Shown: positions 18,058 through 26,960 of the stretch, piece by piece
Position numbering within the stretch: the stretch's first letter is position 1
Layout: each line of letters starts with the position of its first letter
The notes under the pieces: model-generated
The model's input: the letters and a program-made list of their open reading frames with translations, nothing else
What the model was told of the DNA's origin: nothing
Database searches by the model: none
Program-made: the position numbers and the translations under genes
NCBI GenBank assembly: GCA_013043685.1
Contig: JABDNT010000036.1
Location: 1-44,110, forward strand
Reading direction: 5' to 3'
DNA from: Flavobacteriaceae bacterium
GTDB taxonomy: Bacteria > Bacteroidota > Bacteroidia > Flavobacteriales > Flavobacteriaceae
Length of the DNA stretch: 44,110 nucleotides

Positions 18058-18678
18058 CTAATTTTCAGGAAGTAGAATATAAATAGCGATACCTACAAAC
18101 ACCAGTATTTGGAGCCATTTAAGCGCGAAACCAGTATTTTTATGTGTTAGCATGTAGGACGAAATGCTCCCGGCCAGAAGTGCTAATCCACTAAACACGA
18201 GAAAAGACACGACCATAAATGTGATACCCAGGATATAAAACTGCAAAACGGTATTACCCGTTTCATCCCATAAAAATGCTGGGAAGAAAGCCAGGAAGAA
18301 AATAAGTACTTTGGGATTTACCAAATTCATGAAAACCCCTTGCTTGAACAACTGCCAATGCGACTTTCTGGATACCTTATTATCTAGAGAAATATTTGCA
18401 TCTCTCTTATAGACCTTCCATGCCAGAAATAATAAATAACAGGCACCAAAAACCTTGATCGAAAAAAATATAACCGGAGAGGCAGTAATAATAATCGAGA
18501 CTCCAAACGCGAGCAAAGTGGTATGAACAATACAACCACTTATCAATCCTGCCGTGGTAGCGATGCCACTTTTGGCACCATTTGTGAGGGATTGAGTTAG
18601 GACGTATATATTGTCGGGTCCGGGAGAGATCGCTAATGCCATGGTGGCTAGCGAAAAAAGATAAAGTGCCTCTATCAT
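18058..18678 (-). CDS. LysE/RhtB-family amino-acid exporter
   Basis: Inner-membrane exporter of the LysE/RhtB family, which effluxes amino acids or their derivatives. ATG 18678 is used; the codon before it is GTG and could also initiate. The protein is 206 residues with six hydrophobic segments. The family signature is at the N-terminus: ISPGPDNIYVLTQSL, followed by GAKSGIATTAGLISGC. The mid-protein KQGVFMNLVNPKVLIFFLAFFP block is equally diagnostic. It heads a run with HMG-CoA lyase, so export of a leucine-related metabolite is conceivable, but the substrate cannot be read from sequence. Confidence 0.9.
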   Translation of the reverse strand: MIEALYLFSLATMALAISPGPDNIYVLTQSLTNGAKSGIATTAGLISGCIVHTTLLAFGVSIIITASPVIFFSIKVFGACYLLFLAWKVYKRDANISLDNKVSRKSHWQLFKQGVFMNLVNPKVLIFFLAFFPAFLWDETGNTVLQFYILGITFMVVSFLVFSGLALLAGSISSYMLTHKNTGFALKWLQILVFVGIAIYILLPEN

Positions 18679-18748
18679 CACATAAAATTAGCATTTTTTG
18701 TGAGGTTTTTGTGATACTTACGACCGATATTGTATTAAAATTGTTGTG

Positions 18749-19660
18749 ATGAAAAAATTTTTACCTGTTCTACTTTTCGGATTGCTTTGCGGTAATCTCA
18801 TGGTTTTCTCTCAATCGGAGGCAACTTATTCGATCAATTATACCAGTACCTGGAGTGAAACTACACATCCTCATCCCGGTGGGAATTTTCCAGCATCCGC
18901 GCACTATTCGAAATTAGTCGGGGCAACACATAATGACCAGGTGGTTTTCCTTGAAATGGGTAGTCTCGCCACTCCGGGAATAGAAGATATTGCAGAATAG
19001 GGTAGTAATGGAGTTTTCTTTTCTGAGGTAAACACAGCTATTTCCAATGGTGCGGCCAATGAGATTATTGACGGTGACGATTTAAGTAGCAGTACCGGTG
19101 AAATTAATATAAGTAATGTGGTGACCAATGAAGATTTTCCACTACTTACGCTGGTTTCTATGATCGCTCCCAGTCCAGACTGGATGATAGCGGTAAACAG
19201 TGTAGAACTACTGGATACCAATGGTGACTGGAAACCAAGTATTAGCATTGATCTATTCCCTTATGATGCGGGAACCGACAGCGGAGTTGATTACACTTCG
19301 CCCAATCTGGATACTGATCCACCTGAACCTATTTCAAGTGCACAGGGCGTCGCTCCGTTTTCCAATGAAAAAATGGGAACATTAACCATTACTCTGGAAA
19401 GTGTATTAGGGAACGACGACAATTCTGATAGCTTTTTACAGGTTTTTCCAAATCCCACCGATGGGATCATTCGTATTACCGAATCAAAAGGTATAAAATC
19501 GGTTGAAGTTTTTAATGTTCTCGGCGCCAAAGTACTTCAGCAAAACATTAATTCGAACCAGGTTCAAATGGATATAAGTAGTTTACGTTCGGGTTTATAC
19601 ATGTTCCGAATTGAGAGTTCCGATGGAACTTCAGTCGTAAAAAAAGTCATCAAACGTTAA
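18749..19660 (+). pseudogene. Spondin-domain protein with T9SS sorting tail, interrupted by in-frame amber codon
   Basis: A single reading frame from ATG 18749 to TAA 19660 is broken only by TAG at 18998-19000 (codon 84). The first part has a signal peptide (KKFLPVLLFGLLCGNLMVFS) and the beginning of a Spondin_N domain: YSINYTSTWSETTHPHPGG, AHYSKLVGATHNDQVVF and GIEDIAE. After the amber the same domain continues without any shift: FPLLTLVSMIAPSPDWMIAV, WKPSISIDLFPYDAGTDSGVDY and PPEPISS. The last 75 residues are a type-A T9SS sorting domain (FLQVFPNPTDG, VEVFNVLGAKV, LRSGLYMFRI, KKVIKR). Intact, it would be a 303-residue protein exported by Sec and delivered to the cell surface by type IX secretion. 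As written, only an 83-residue fragment would be made. A recent nonsense mutation, a sequencing error or readthrough could explain it. Its end overlaps pyrD by 11 nt. Confidence 0.85.
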
Positions 19661-20675
19661 GCAAAGTTTTGTTGATTTCCTTAATCAACCCTGGGCCTTC
19701 ATAAATAAACCCGGTATAAATTTGTACCAAACTCGCCCCGGCTTGGATTTTTTCCAGTGCGTCTTCTGCCGAATGGATCCCTCCTACGCCTATTATGGGG
19801 AAAGACCTGTTACTTTTCTCCGAAAGGAAACGGATCACTTCGGTAGACCTGCGGGTAAGAGGTTTACCGCTAAGACCTCCGGCCCCAATATTCTGAACAA
19901 TTGAATCATTGGTCGTTAGACCCTCCCGGGAGATCGTGGTATTTGTAGCAATAACACCTTCTATTTCAGTTGCAGCAACAATATGAATAATATCCAGAAG
20001 TTGTTCATCGTTAAGATCGGGAGCTATCTTTAATAATATGGGTTTTGGATTCGTTTTTTGCGAATTTCTTTCCTTGAGTAATTTAAGCAATTTGGTCAAT
20101 GGTTCTTTATCCTGTAGTGCCCGGAGATTAGGAGTATTGGGAGAACTTACGTTCACCACGAAATAATCGACATGATCGAACAGCACCTCGAAACAAAAAA
20201 TGTAATCCTGGTCCGCTTCTTCATTCGGGGTTGTCTTATTCTTACCTATATTTCCGCCAATAAGCACGTTCTTATTCTTCTTTAAACGCTCTACCGCCTC
20301 TTCCACACCGCCATTATTAAAGCCCATTCTATTAATAATAGCTTTATCTTTCTTAAGTCTGAATAATCGTTTCTTCGGATTACCCTCCTGAGGACGGGGT
20401 GTAACGGTTCCTATCTCAATAAATCCGAATCCAAAATTTTCCAGTTCCCTGTATAACTTCGCATCTTTATCAAAACCAGCTGCCAACCCAACAGGATTAG
20501 GGAATTTAAGTCCGAAAACCTCTCTTTCCAGCCTGGGATCATTAACTTTATATAGCATTCTGAACAGTCCTCCCAGACCAATAGCAGATGAAAAACGGAT
20601 TAGTTTGAAGGTAAAGTGATGGACTTTTTCAGGATCAAACTTAAAAAGTAGCGGACGAAGAATCGATTTATACAT
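19650..20675 (-). CDS. pyrD: Dihydroorotate dehydrogenase, quinone-dependent (class 2)
   Basis: Oxidises dihydroorotate to orotate in pyrimidine synthesis, passing electrons to membrane quinones. ATG 20675 ([21 protein letters not shown]) is chosen because this is the canonical class-2 N-terminus that forms the membrane/quinone helix; it gives 341 residues. FMN and active-site motifs are visible: [19 protein letters not shown], and [15 protein letters not shown] with the catalytic Ser. [19 protein letters not shown] and [12 protein letters not shown] complete the barrel. The 3' end overlaps the convergent spondin gene by 11 nt. No other pyr genes are nearby. Confidence 0.96.
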   Translation of the reverse strand: MYKSILRPLLFKFDPEKVHHFTFKLIRFSSAIGLGGLFRMLYKVNDPRLEREVFGLKFPNPVGLAAGFDKDAKLYRELENFGFGFIEIGTVTPRPQEGNPKKRLFRLKKDKAIINRMGFNNGGVEEAVERLKKNKNVLIGGNIGKNKTTPNEEADQDYIFCFEVLFDHVDYFVVNVSSPNTPNLRALQDKEPLTKLLKLLKERNSQKTNPKPILLKIAPDLNDEQLLDIIHIVAATEIEGVIATNTTISREGLTTNDSIVQNIGAGGLSGKPLTRRSTEVIRFLSEKSNRSFPIIGVGGIHSAEDALEKIQAGASLVQIYTGFIYEGPGLIKEINKTLLNV

Positions 20676-20761
20676 GTATTCGAAATCTGCATGCAAAAAT
20701 AGGCTAAAAGCTCCGAAAATTTAGTCGTTATTCCTTTAATTTGTAGTCTAATATCACAACC

Positions 20762-22003
20762 ATGATAAACAATCAACATCTTATAGACCGTTTTTTTAGT
20801 TATGTAACAGTGGATACGGAAAGTGATCCTGAAAGTAAATCTACACCCAGTACTGAGAAGCAGTGGAATCTCGCCAATGCTCTTGCCGATGAATTAAGGC
20901 GCATTGGTATGGAAGACGTAAGCATAGATGAAAATGCCTATATCATGGCAACATTACCTTCCAATGTAGACCATGAAGTTCCCGTAATCGGTTTTATTTC
21001 CCACTTCGATACTTCTCCCGACTTCACCGGGGCGGATGTAAAACCCCAAATCATTGAGAATTATGATGGCGGTGATATTGTATTGAATAAAGAGAAGAAT
21101 ATCGTGTTAAGTCCGGAAGAATTTGACGACTTGTTGATGTATAAAGGACAAACTTTAATTACAACAGATGGCACAACCTTACTGGGAGCGGATGATAAAG
21201 CCGGTATCGCAGAAATCGTATCGGCGATGGAATATCTTATCAATCATCCCGAGATCAAGCATGGGGAAATACGTGTGGGTTTCACACCCGATGAAGAAAT
21301 TGGCAGGGGTGCGCATAAGTTCGACGTGGAGAAATTTGGAGCTGAATGGGCTTACACCATGGACGGAAGTCAGGTAGGCGAACTTGAATACGAAAATTTC
21401 AACGCAGCAAGTGCCGATGTAACTATTCAGGGGAAGATCGTGCACCCGGGATATGCAAAAGGAAAAATGGTGAATAGCATTTACATTGCTACAGAATTCC
21501 TAAACTCACTGCCTCGGATGGAAACGCCGGAGCATACCGAGGGCCGGGAAGGATTCTTTCATCTGCATACGATGGAAGGATCGGTAGATTCAACCAAACT
21601 CCAGTATATCATTCGCGATCACAACTTGGAACACTTTGAAGCCAGAAAAAAGGTAATGTTAAAACTTGCCCATGAACTGAATACCCAATATAAGAAAGAG
21701 ATCGTTTCCGTCGAGATCAAAGACCAATACTTCAACATGAGGGAAAAGGTAGAACCGGTAATGCATATTGTAGATCTTGCTGAAGAAGCCATGAAACAGG
21801 CGGGAATTACTCCTATTATAAAGCCTATTCGGGGTGGCACAGACGGATCTCAACTAAGCTATATGGGTTTACCATGTCCTAATATTTTCGCTGGCGGGCA
21901 CAACTTCCATGGAAGATATGAATATGTTCCTTTGGAGAGCATGCAGAAAGCAGTAGAGGTAATTGTGAATATTGCACAGCTCACAGCTAAACAAAATGGA
22001 TAA
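20762..22003 (+). CDS. pepT: Peptidase T (tripeptide aminopeptidase)
   Basis: Cytoplasmic zinc aminopeptidase of family M20B that removes N-terminal residues from tripeptides. The 413 residues match the family length. Metal and catalytic residues can be placed: His81 and Asp83 in [12 protein letters not shown], the bridging Asp in [12 protein letters not shown], the general-base Glu in [13 protein letters not shown], the zinc Asp in [10 protein letters not shown], and His near the C-terminus in [12 protein letters not shown]. The gene stands alone: upstream it diverges from pyrD, and a bidirectional terminator separates it from yajC on the other strand. Confidence 0.95.
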   Translation: MINNQHLIDRFFSYVTVDTESDPESKSTPSTEKQWNLANALADELRRIGMEDVSIDENAYIMATLPSNVDHEVPVIGFISHFDTSPDFTGADVKPQIIENYDGGDIVLNKEKNIVLSPEEFDDLLMYKGQTLITTDGTTLLGADDKAGIAEIVSAMEYLINHPEIKHGEIRVGFTPDEEIGRGAHKFDVEKFGAEWAYTMDGSQVGELEYENFNAASADVTIQGKIVHPGYAKGKMVNSIYIATEFLNSLPRMETPEHTEGREGFFHLHTMEGSVDSTKLQYIIRDHNLEHFEARKKVMLKLAHELNTQYKKEIVSVEIKDQYFNMREKVEPVMHIVDLAEEAMKQAGITPIIKPIRGGTDGSQLSYMGLPCPNIFAGGHNFHGRYEYVPLESMQKAVEVIVNIAQLTAKQNG

Positions 22004-22006
22004 AAA

Positions 22007-22032
22007 AAAGCCTTCATTATCATGAAGGCTTT
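22007..22032. terminator. Bidirectional terminator between pepT and yajC
   Basis: A perfect 10-bp inverted repeat (AAAGCCTTCA / TGAAGGCTTT) with a 6-nt loop. On the plus strand it is followed by a T-rich stretch (TTTCTTTA), and on the minus strand by a long T-run. It sits 3 nt after the pepT stop and about 20 nt after the yajC stop, serving both. Confidence 0.9.
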
Positions 22033-22051
22033 CTTTATAGATGATTATTAT

Positions 22052-22333
22052 TTATTTCTTCGCAGGAGCATTAAGCTTGGCACTGAGTTCCATTGATATT
22101 GCTGAGCGTTCGAATTTCATCTTACCCGCACCACTCTCTATAACACAGGTTCCATCGTCATTCAGGTCAAGTACTTTACCGTGTAATCCACTTTTGGTAA
22201 CCACTTTATCTCCTCGTTTCAATTCGGACGCAAATTTTTTCTCTTGTTTCTGACGCTTAACCTGTGGACGTATCATAAAGAAATACACCACAACAAACAT
22301 CAAAACAAGTAATATCAGACTTTGCTGTTCCAT
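22052..22333 (-). CDS. yajC: YajC, Sec translocon accessory subunit
   Basis: Small inner-membrane protein that associates with SecDF and the SecYEG translocon. The 93 residues have one N-terminal helix (LILLVLMFVVVYFFMIRP) followed by the diagnostic PQVKRQKQEKKFASEL and GDKVVTKSGLHGKVLDL segments. It is the last gene of the run leucine dehydrogenase - nusB - DUF1573 - yajC; nusB, the DUF1573 lipoprotein and yajC are closely spaced (25 and 52 nt), so they probably share a transcript ending at the terminator at 22007-22032. Confidence 0.94.
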   Translation of the reverse strand: MEQQSLILLVLMFVVVYFFMIRPQVKRQKQEKKFASELKRGDKVVTKSGLHGKVLDLNDDGTCVIESGAGKMKFERSAISMELSAKLNAPAKK

Positions 22334-22358
22334 ACAAGAAAATTATTTCCTACTAGAA

Positions 22359-22850
22359 TTATTTAGTATTTGTTTGGATAACGTTACTTCCGGCTGGTGT
22401 TACAGTTTCCGGAGCATTCACAAACGCTTTGATCTTGATGGATTCCTTACCATTTTCGGTATTAGCTGTAATTGTCACAGTTTTGCTTACCTGGTTTTTA
22501 CCGCTACCGTTAAATTTAACTAACATTTCTCCACTGTCTCCAGGAGCCACCGGATCTTTAGTAAATTGAGGTACAGTACAACCACAGCTACTCTTCGCAT
22601 CAACGATGACTAAAGGAGCATTTCCAGTGTTTGTAAACTTGAATACGTGTTCTACGTTCGTACCCTGGTCGATAGTCCCGAAATCGAATTCAGACTCTTC
22701 GAAAGTCATAACAGGAAAATCCTGTGATTTTGCATCGCGATCTGCAGCGGCTGCTACATTTTCTTCATTCACTTTGTCTGCCGCATTTTCCTTACAAGAT
22801 GTAAATATGAAAGCTGACAAGACTGCTATTAACAAAATTGATTTTTTCAT
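22359..22850 (-). CDS. DUF1573 domain lipoprotein
   Basis: A 163-residue lipoprotein; the signal ends AFIFTSC with the lipidated Cys at 19. After a low-complexity linker rich in Ala, Asp and Glu comes one DUF1573 domain: FDFGTIDQGTNVEHVFKFTN, the conserved SSCGCTVPQ with paired cysteines, and VTITANTENG. This Ig-like domain is abundant in Bacteroidota and of unproven function. The Cys-Gly-Cys could be redox-active or bind metal. It sits between nusB and yajC, an arrangement I believe to be common in flavobacteria, which suggests an envelope role. Confidence 0.9.
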   Translation of the reverse strand: MKKSILLIAVLSAFIFTSCKENAADKVNEENVAAAADRDAKSQDFPVMTFEESEFDFGTIDQGTNVEHVFKFTNTGNAPLVIVDAKSSCGCTVPQFTKDPVAPGDSGEMLVKFNGSGKNQVSKTVTITANTENGKESIKIKAFVNAPETVTPAGSNVIQTNTK

Positions 22851-22902
22851 AGGATAATTGTTTTAGTTTTAGAGAGGCTAAAAATAGCTATTTTTTTTGT
22901 TT

Positions 22903-23847
22903 TTATCTAAGTCCACGCCCAATTTTATTCAATTTACCATTCTCGGTAAATTCCTTCACGATCTTGTCTAAAATACCATTAATGAACAAGCTGCTTTTCG
23001 GAGTGGAATATTCTTTCGAAATTTCCAGGTATTCATTAATGCTCGCTCTTACAGGAATAGAGGGGAAATAAAGAAATTCCGCTATGCCCATTTTCAGGAT
23101 GATCATGTCCAGATTTGCGATTCTTTCTTTATCCCAGTTCGGCGTTTTACCATCAATTTCAGCCGTTAGCTTTTCATCATTAAGCAATACCTTCCGCAGT
23201 AATTGTATTGCAAAATCCTTGTCCTCTTCATTCTTATACAGATCGGGAATAAGCGTAGACGCAATGTTGTTGGCATTCACTTTGGCGAGCATCTTTACCA
23301 ATACCGTATTTACGATGGGATAATCGTCCAGCCAGGTGAGACGTTTGTCCTCCAGATATTCATATAATTTATCATTGGGTGCAATAACCTCTTTATACAG
23401 CCTGATCACAAAATCCTTATCGCGTTGAAAAGATGGATTTTGCTCGGAAAGGTATTCCGTATAAAAGTCTTTGGAAACTAATTCATTGAAAAGAATAGCT
23501 ATATATTCGTCATCTTCCTTCCAATAGTTGAGCTTCTTATTCTTAAGAATGCGCCTCAGGTCATCATGCTTCGACAGTAACTGCAGGAGCTGATTATCGA
23601 TAAAATTCTTGCTTGGATTCTTCTCTGTCTCGGTTGCTAAAAACTTTTGCTGGGACTTCACAAGATGCGCTTCTGCATGATCGCGCAAGGCAACCATGGA
23701 CTGCAATAACAACACATACAATTCGTGCATTTGATTGATACTAAACAACAAAAATTTTTCTTGTTTGTCGATATCCTGCTGCTCACCGCGCGTGAATGCG
23801 TAAATTGATTGCAGCACCTTAACCCGAATATGTCTTCTTGTGAGCAT
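22903..23847 (-). CDS. nusB: Transcription antitermination/rRNA processing factor NusB, long form
   Basis: RNA-binding component of the NusB-NusE antitermination complex needed for rRNA transcription. At 314 residues it is more than twice the length of E. coli NusB. The start MLTRRHIRVKVLQSIYAF is the usual NusB N-terminal helix (RR-x-R-x-x-x-LQ). The C-terminal half carries the rest of the fold: WDKERIANLDMIILKMGIAEFLYFPSIPVRASINEYLEISKEY and SSLFINGILDKI. The extra residues form a charged helical insert in the middle (about 60-200), a feature I associate with Bacteroidota NusB. A hairpin (23871-23898) and a perfect -7 box lie in the 81-nt gap upstream. Confidence 0.9.
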   Translation of the reverse strand: MLTRRHIRVKVLQSIYAFTRGEQQDIDKQEKFLLFSINQMHELYVLLLQSMVALRDHAEAHLVKSQQKFLATETEKNPSKNFIDNQLLQLLSKHDDLRRILKNKKLNYWKEDDEYIAILFNELVSKDFYTEYLSEQNPSFQRDKDFVIRLYKEVIAPNDKLYEYLEDKRLTWLDDYPIVNTVLVKMLAKVNANNIASTLIPDLYKNEEDKDFAIQLLRKVLLNDEKLTAEIDGKTPNWDKERIANLDMIILKMGIAEFLYFPSIPVRASINEYLEISKEYSTPKSSLFINGILDKIVKEFTENGKLNKIGRGLR

Positions 23848-23870
23848 AGTTTATAAGAACTTGAAAATAA

Positions 23871-23898
23871 CAACGCACAAGAAAGTTCCTGTGCGTTG
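23871..23898 (-). terminator. Hairpin between leucine dehydrogenase and nusB, probable terminator
   Basis: A 9-bp perfect stem (CAACGCACA / TGTGCGTTG) with a 10-nt loop, 31 nt after the leucine dehydrogenase stop. On the minus strand it is followed by TTATTTTC, a modest U-tract. It could instead be a 5'-UTR hairpin of nusB, since a perfect -7 box lies immediately upstream. Confidence 0.6.
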
Positions 23899-23906
23899 CA
23901 AATATA
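23899..23906 (-). promoter_or_regulatory. Candidate -7 box of a nusB promoter
   Basis: TATATTTG on the minus strand, a perfect TAnnTTTG, abutting the hairpin at 23871-23898. No TTG sits at the expected -33 distance. Transcription would begin inside the hairpin's first arm. Confidence 0.4.
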
Positions 23907-23928
23907 CTATTTTAAGAAAGTGAAAAAA

Positions 23929-25026
23929 TTATTTTTCCTTCTTTCTTGCGTCAATCCTTGATTGGGCAATATCGAAAGCCGCCTGATGTGTGGTTACATC
24001 ATTTGTTTCGGCATTCTGTAGAATCTCAAGTGTCGTATTATAGATGTTTTCCGTCTTACGAATGATCTCGTGACGGCCATAGTTTTCCAGCTCGGCATAT
24101 ACATTAATAATACCCCCGGCATTTATGAGGAAATCCGGTGCGTAGACTATACCTTTTTGGCTCAACATCATTCCGTGTTTTTGCTCGTTCGCCAACTGAT
24201 TGTTCGCCGCCCCAGCAACCACTTTAGCATTTAACTGATGAATTGTGTCATCGTTAATGGTAGCTCCTAATGCACATGGCGCATAGATATCCATTTCTTC
24301 GGCAAAGAGGTTACTTCCGTTGTAGATCTCAACATTATACTTCTCACTCACATATTGCAGTCGCTCCTGGTTGATATCTACAATATATACTTTGGCTCCT
24401 TCATTGGTTAGATTTTCAACCAGTGCCTCACCAACATTTCCAATTCCTTCTACATAGATTGTTCGATCTTCAAGGATGTCTGTACCAAAGGCGTATTTAG
24501 ATGCTGCTTTCATACCCATAAACACCCCATAGGCTGTAATTGGTGAAGGATTACCCGCTCCTCCCTTTTCCTCGGAAATTCCGGTAACGAAAGGAGTAAC
24601 GGTACGAACTAAGTCCATATCGGCAGTTTCCATGCCCACATCTTCAGCCGTGATATACCTGCCGCTCAATGAGTGAACAAACTCACCAAACTTTGTCATT
24701 AGCTCCGGCGTCTTTTCTGTTTTCGCATCACCTATAATAACAGCTTTTCCGCCACCCAAGTTCAGACCGGTAATAGCGGCCTTGAAGGTCATTCCCCTGG
24801 AAAGACGAAGTACATCATTCAGGGCTTCCCACTCACTGTTATATTTCCACATTCGGGTACCGCCCAGGGCCGGACCCAAAACGGTATTGTGTATTCCTAT
24901 TATTGCTTTTAAACCTGTATCTTTGTCGTTGCAAAAAACTACTTGCTCGTGATTGTCGAACGATAATTGTCCGAAGACCGGGTCAATTTTGGTCAATTCA
25001 TTCGTACTAACTATATCAGTGATCAT
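23929..25026 (-). CDS. ldh: Leucine dehydrogenase (Glu/Leu/Phe/Val dehydrogenase family)
   Basis: NAD-dependent oxidative deamination of leucine and other branched-chain amino acids. ATG 25026 (MITDIVSTNELTKIDPVFGQ) is preferred over the longer frame from 25047 because a consensus promoter lies at 25065-25095 and the residues upstream are not family-like; this gives 365 residues. The substrate pocket motif GPALGGTRMW and the catalytic Lys in GLNLGGGKAVI are present, as is the Rossmann motif VEGIGNVGEALVENL. GGIINVYAEL at the C-terminal end is typical. It diverges from the ABC transporter. It fits a leucine-catabolism theme with HMG-CoA lyase. The symbol is also in use for lactate dehydrogenase (bcd is an alternative). 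Confidence 0.92.
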   Translation of the reverse strand: MITDIVSTNELTKIDPVFGQLSFDNHEQVVFCNDKDTGLKAIIGIHNTVLGPALGGTRMWKYNSEWEALNDVLRLSRGMTFKAAITGLNLGGGKAVIIGDAKTEKTPELMTKFGEFVHSLSGRYITAEDVGMETADMDLVRTVTPFVTGISEEKGGAGNPSPITAYGVFMGMKAASKYAFGTDILEDRTIYVEGIGNVGEALVENLTNEGAKVYIVDINQERLQYVSEKYNVEIYNGSNLFAEEMDIYAPCALGATINDDTIHQLNAKVVAGAANNQLANEQKHGMMLSQKGIVYAPDFLINAGGIINVYAELENYGRHEIIRKTENIYNTTLEILQNAETNDVTTHQAAFDIAQSRIDARKKEK

Positions 25027-25064
25027 AGCATCATATAAAATTAACAATCCTCAAAAAGGACATG

Positions 25065-25095
25065 CAAAATTACAGGTTTATTGAATATTCTACAA
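25065..25095 (-). promoter_or_regulatory. Bacteroidota promoter of leucine dehydrogenase
   Basis: On the minus strand TTG at 25095-25093, a 20-nt spacer, then TAATTTTG at 25072-25065: a full consensus match. The leader is about 32 nt to ATG 25026. Confidence 0.75.
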
Positions 25096-25144
25096 AAAAC
25101 AGTGTGTTAATTCGAGAATTTGTTAATAACTATTCGGTCTCCAG

Positions 25145-26896
25145 ATGAAAGAATTAAAGTATCTCAATCACTATTTTATCAAGTATCGCGGCCGATTACT
25201 ACTAGGCTTATTGATCACTGTGATCGCGAGAATATTCGCGCTTATAGTTCCCATGAAAGTAGGTGATATCGTTAACCTTGTTGAACAGCGTTTGAATGGC
25301 GAGATCACGGTAGAACAACTGGAAACTCTTCTGTTAAACAGCATACTGCTCATTATTGGGGCGACCTTATTATCGGCCCTATTCACCTTTATCATGCGGC
25401 AAACTATCATTGTAGTGTCCCGTTACATAGAATTCGACCTCAAGAATGAGGTTTTTCAGCAATACGAAAAGCTTTCACTTAGCTTTTACAAGCAAAACCG
25501 CACAGGAGATCTTATGAATCGCATTAGTGAAGATGTTTCGAAGGTACGAATGTATGTGGGTCCTGCTCTTATGTATAGTACCACAACGGTGACTTTGTTC
25601 CTGGTGGTATTAAGCTATATGATCTACAAGGCTCCCTTACTTACGTTGTACGCAGTGGCCCCGCTTCCGGTACTCTCTGTCTTGATCTATAAATTAAGCG
25701 CTGCCATTCACAGACGGAGCACTATAGTACAGGAATACCTTTCGAAACTAACCACCTTTACGCAGGAAAGTTTTAGCGGAATCTCAGTCATTAAAGCTTA
25801 CGGACTGGAACCTCGTACCAATACAGAATTTGTAGACCTTTCCGAAGGAAGCAAAGAAAAGAATATCGACCTCGCAAAGGTTCAGGCATTGTTTTTTCCC
25901 CTCATGATGCTACTCATTGGCTTGAGTAACATCCTGGTTATCTACATTGGAGGACAGCAATATGTAAATAACCAGATTGAATTGGGGACCATCGTAGAAT
26001 TCCTCATTTACGTAAATTTACTTACCTGGCCGGTAGCTATTGTAGGCTGGGTAACCTCTATTATTCAACAGGCAGAAGCTTCACAAAAAAGAATAAACCA
26101 GTTCATGCATGAAGAACCTGCGATTCAGAATTTGAACCCGGAGCCTAGCGAAATTAAAGGTAAAATTTCCTTTAACAATCTCACCTATACTTACCCGGAC
26201 ACCAATATCACGGCCTTAAAGAATGTTTCCTTTAGTATAAACCCGGGACAGACACTGGCCATTGTGGGACATACCGGTGCCGGTAAATCCACGGTTTTGG
26301 AATTGATTGGCCGGCTTTACGATGTTGAGGAAGGTCAATTACTGATAGATAATATTCCAATAAGTAAGTTAAATCTTGCCAGTCTTAGGTCCAGTATCGG
26401 TTATGTGCCTCAGGATGCCTTCTTATTCAGCGATACCTTAAGCAATAACATTAAATTCGGTAAGGAGGATGCCTCGGAGGAAGAAATCATTGAAGCTGCA
26501 AAAAACGCTGCGGTTCATGACAATATTATTGGATTTAATCATGGTTATGACACAGTTCTGGGAGAACGGGGTATAAGTTTGAGTGGGGGGCAAAAACAAA
26601 GAGTCTCTATTGCCAGAGCCATTATTAAAGACCCGCATATATTGTTATTCGATGATTGTTTGTCGGCGGTGGATACCGAAACCGAAGAAAAAATTCTTCA
26701 GAATTTAAACAAGATATCTTCAGATAAAACTACTATTATCGTTAGTCACCGTGTTTCTTCAGCAAAAAATGCCGATATGATTATAGTATTGGAAGAAGGT
26801 AATATTGTCCAGCAAGGCACTCATAATGAGCTAGTAAACACAGATGGTTATTATAAAGAGCTATACGCCAAACAGCTTTTAGAAAAAGAAATGTAG
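25145..26896 (+). CDS. ABC exporter half-transporter (TMD-NBD) with atypical Walker B
   Basis: Homo- or heterodimeric type-IV ABC exporter (MsbA/LmrA/BmrCD-like), 583 residues. Six membrane helices fill about 15-300, followed by the nucleotide-binding domain from about 335. Walker A is GHTGAGKST (about 374-382), the Q-loop is GYVPQDAFLFSD, the signature motif is LSGGQKQR, and the H-loop is VSHR. Walker B reads HILLFDDCLSAVD: the residue after the Walker B Asp, normally the catalytic Glu, is Asp. In heterodimeric exporters such as BmrC/BmrD and TM287/288 this substitution marks the subunit with the degenerate ATP site. No second ABC subunit lies next to it. The substrate is unknown. Confidence 0.92.
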   Translation: MKELKYLNHYFIKYRGRLLLGLLITVIARIFALIVPMKVGDIVNLVEQRLNGEITVEQLETLLLNSILLIIGATLLSALFTFIMRQTIIVVSRYIEFDLKNEVFQQYEKLSLSFYKQNRTGDLMNRISEDVSKVRMYVGPALMYSTTTVTLFLVVLSYMIYKAPLLTLYAVAPLPVLSVLIYKLSAAIHRRSTIVQEYLSKLTTFTQESFSGISVIKAYGLEPRTNTEFVDLSEGSKEKNIDLAKVQALFFPLMMLLIGLSNILVIYIGGQQYVNNQIELGTIVEFLIYVNLLTWPVAIVGWVTSIIQQAEASQKRINQFMHEEPAIQNLNPEPSEIKGKISFNNLTYTYPDTNITALKNVSFSINPGQTLAIVGHTGAGKSTVLELIGRLYDVEEGQLLIDNIPISKLNLASLRSSIGYVPQDAFLFSDTLSNNIKFGKEDASEEEIIEAAKNAAVHDNIIGFNHGYDTVLGERGISLSGGQKQRVSIARAIIKDPHILLFDDCLSAVDTETEEKILQNLNKISSDKTTIIVSHRVSSAKNADMIIVLEEGNIVQQGTHNELVNTDGYYKELYAKQLLEKEM

Positions 26897-26960
26897 GTTA
26901 AAGTTGGCATATTTCGATTTTTTTTAGATTTTTGGCTAAAGTTAACCAAAACCACAACTA

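Noticed and set aside
22903-23847. NusB as a fusion protein because of its double length
   Set aside because: The middle insert is helical and charged with no second domain, and a long NusB is what I expect in Bacteroidota.
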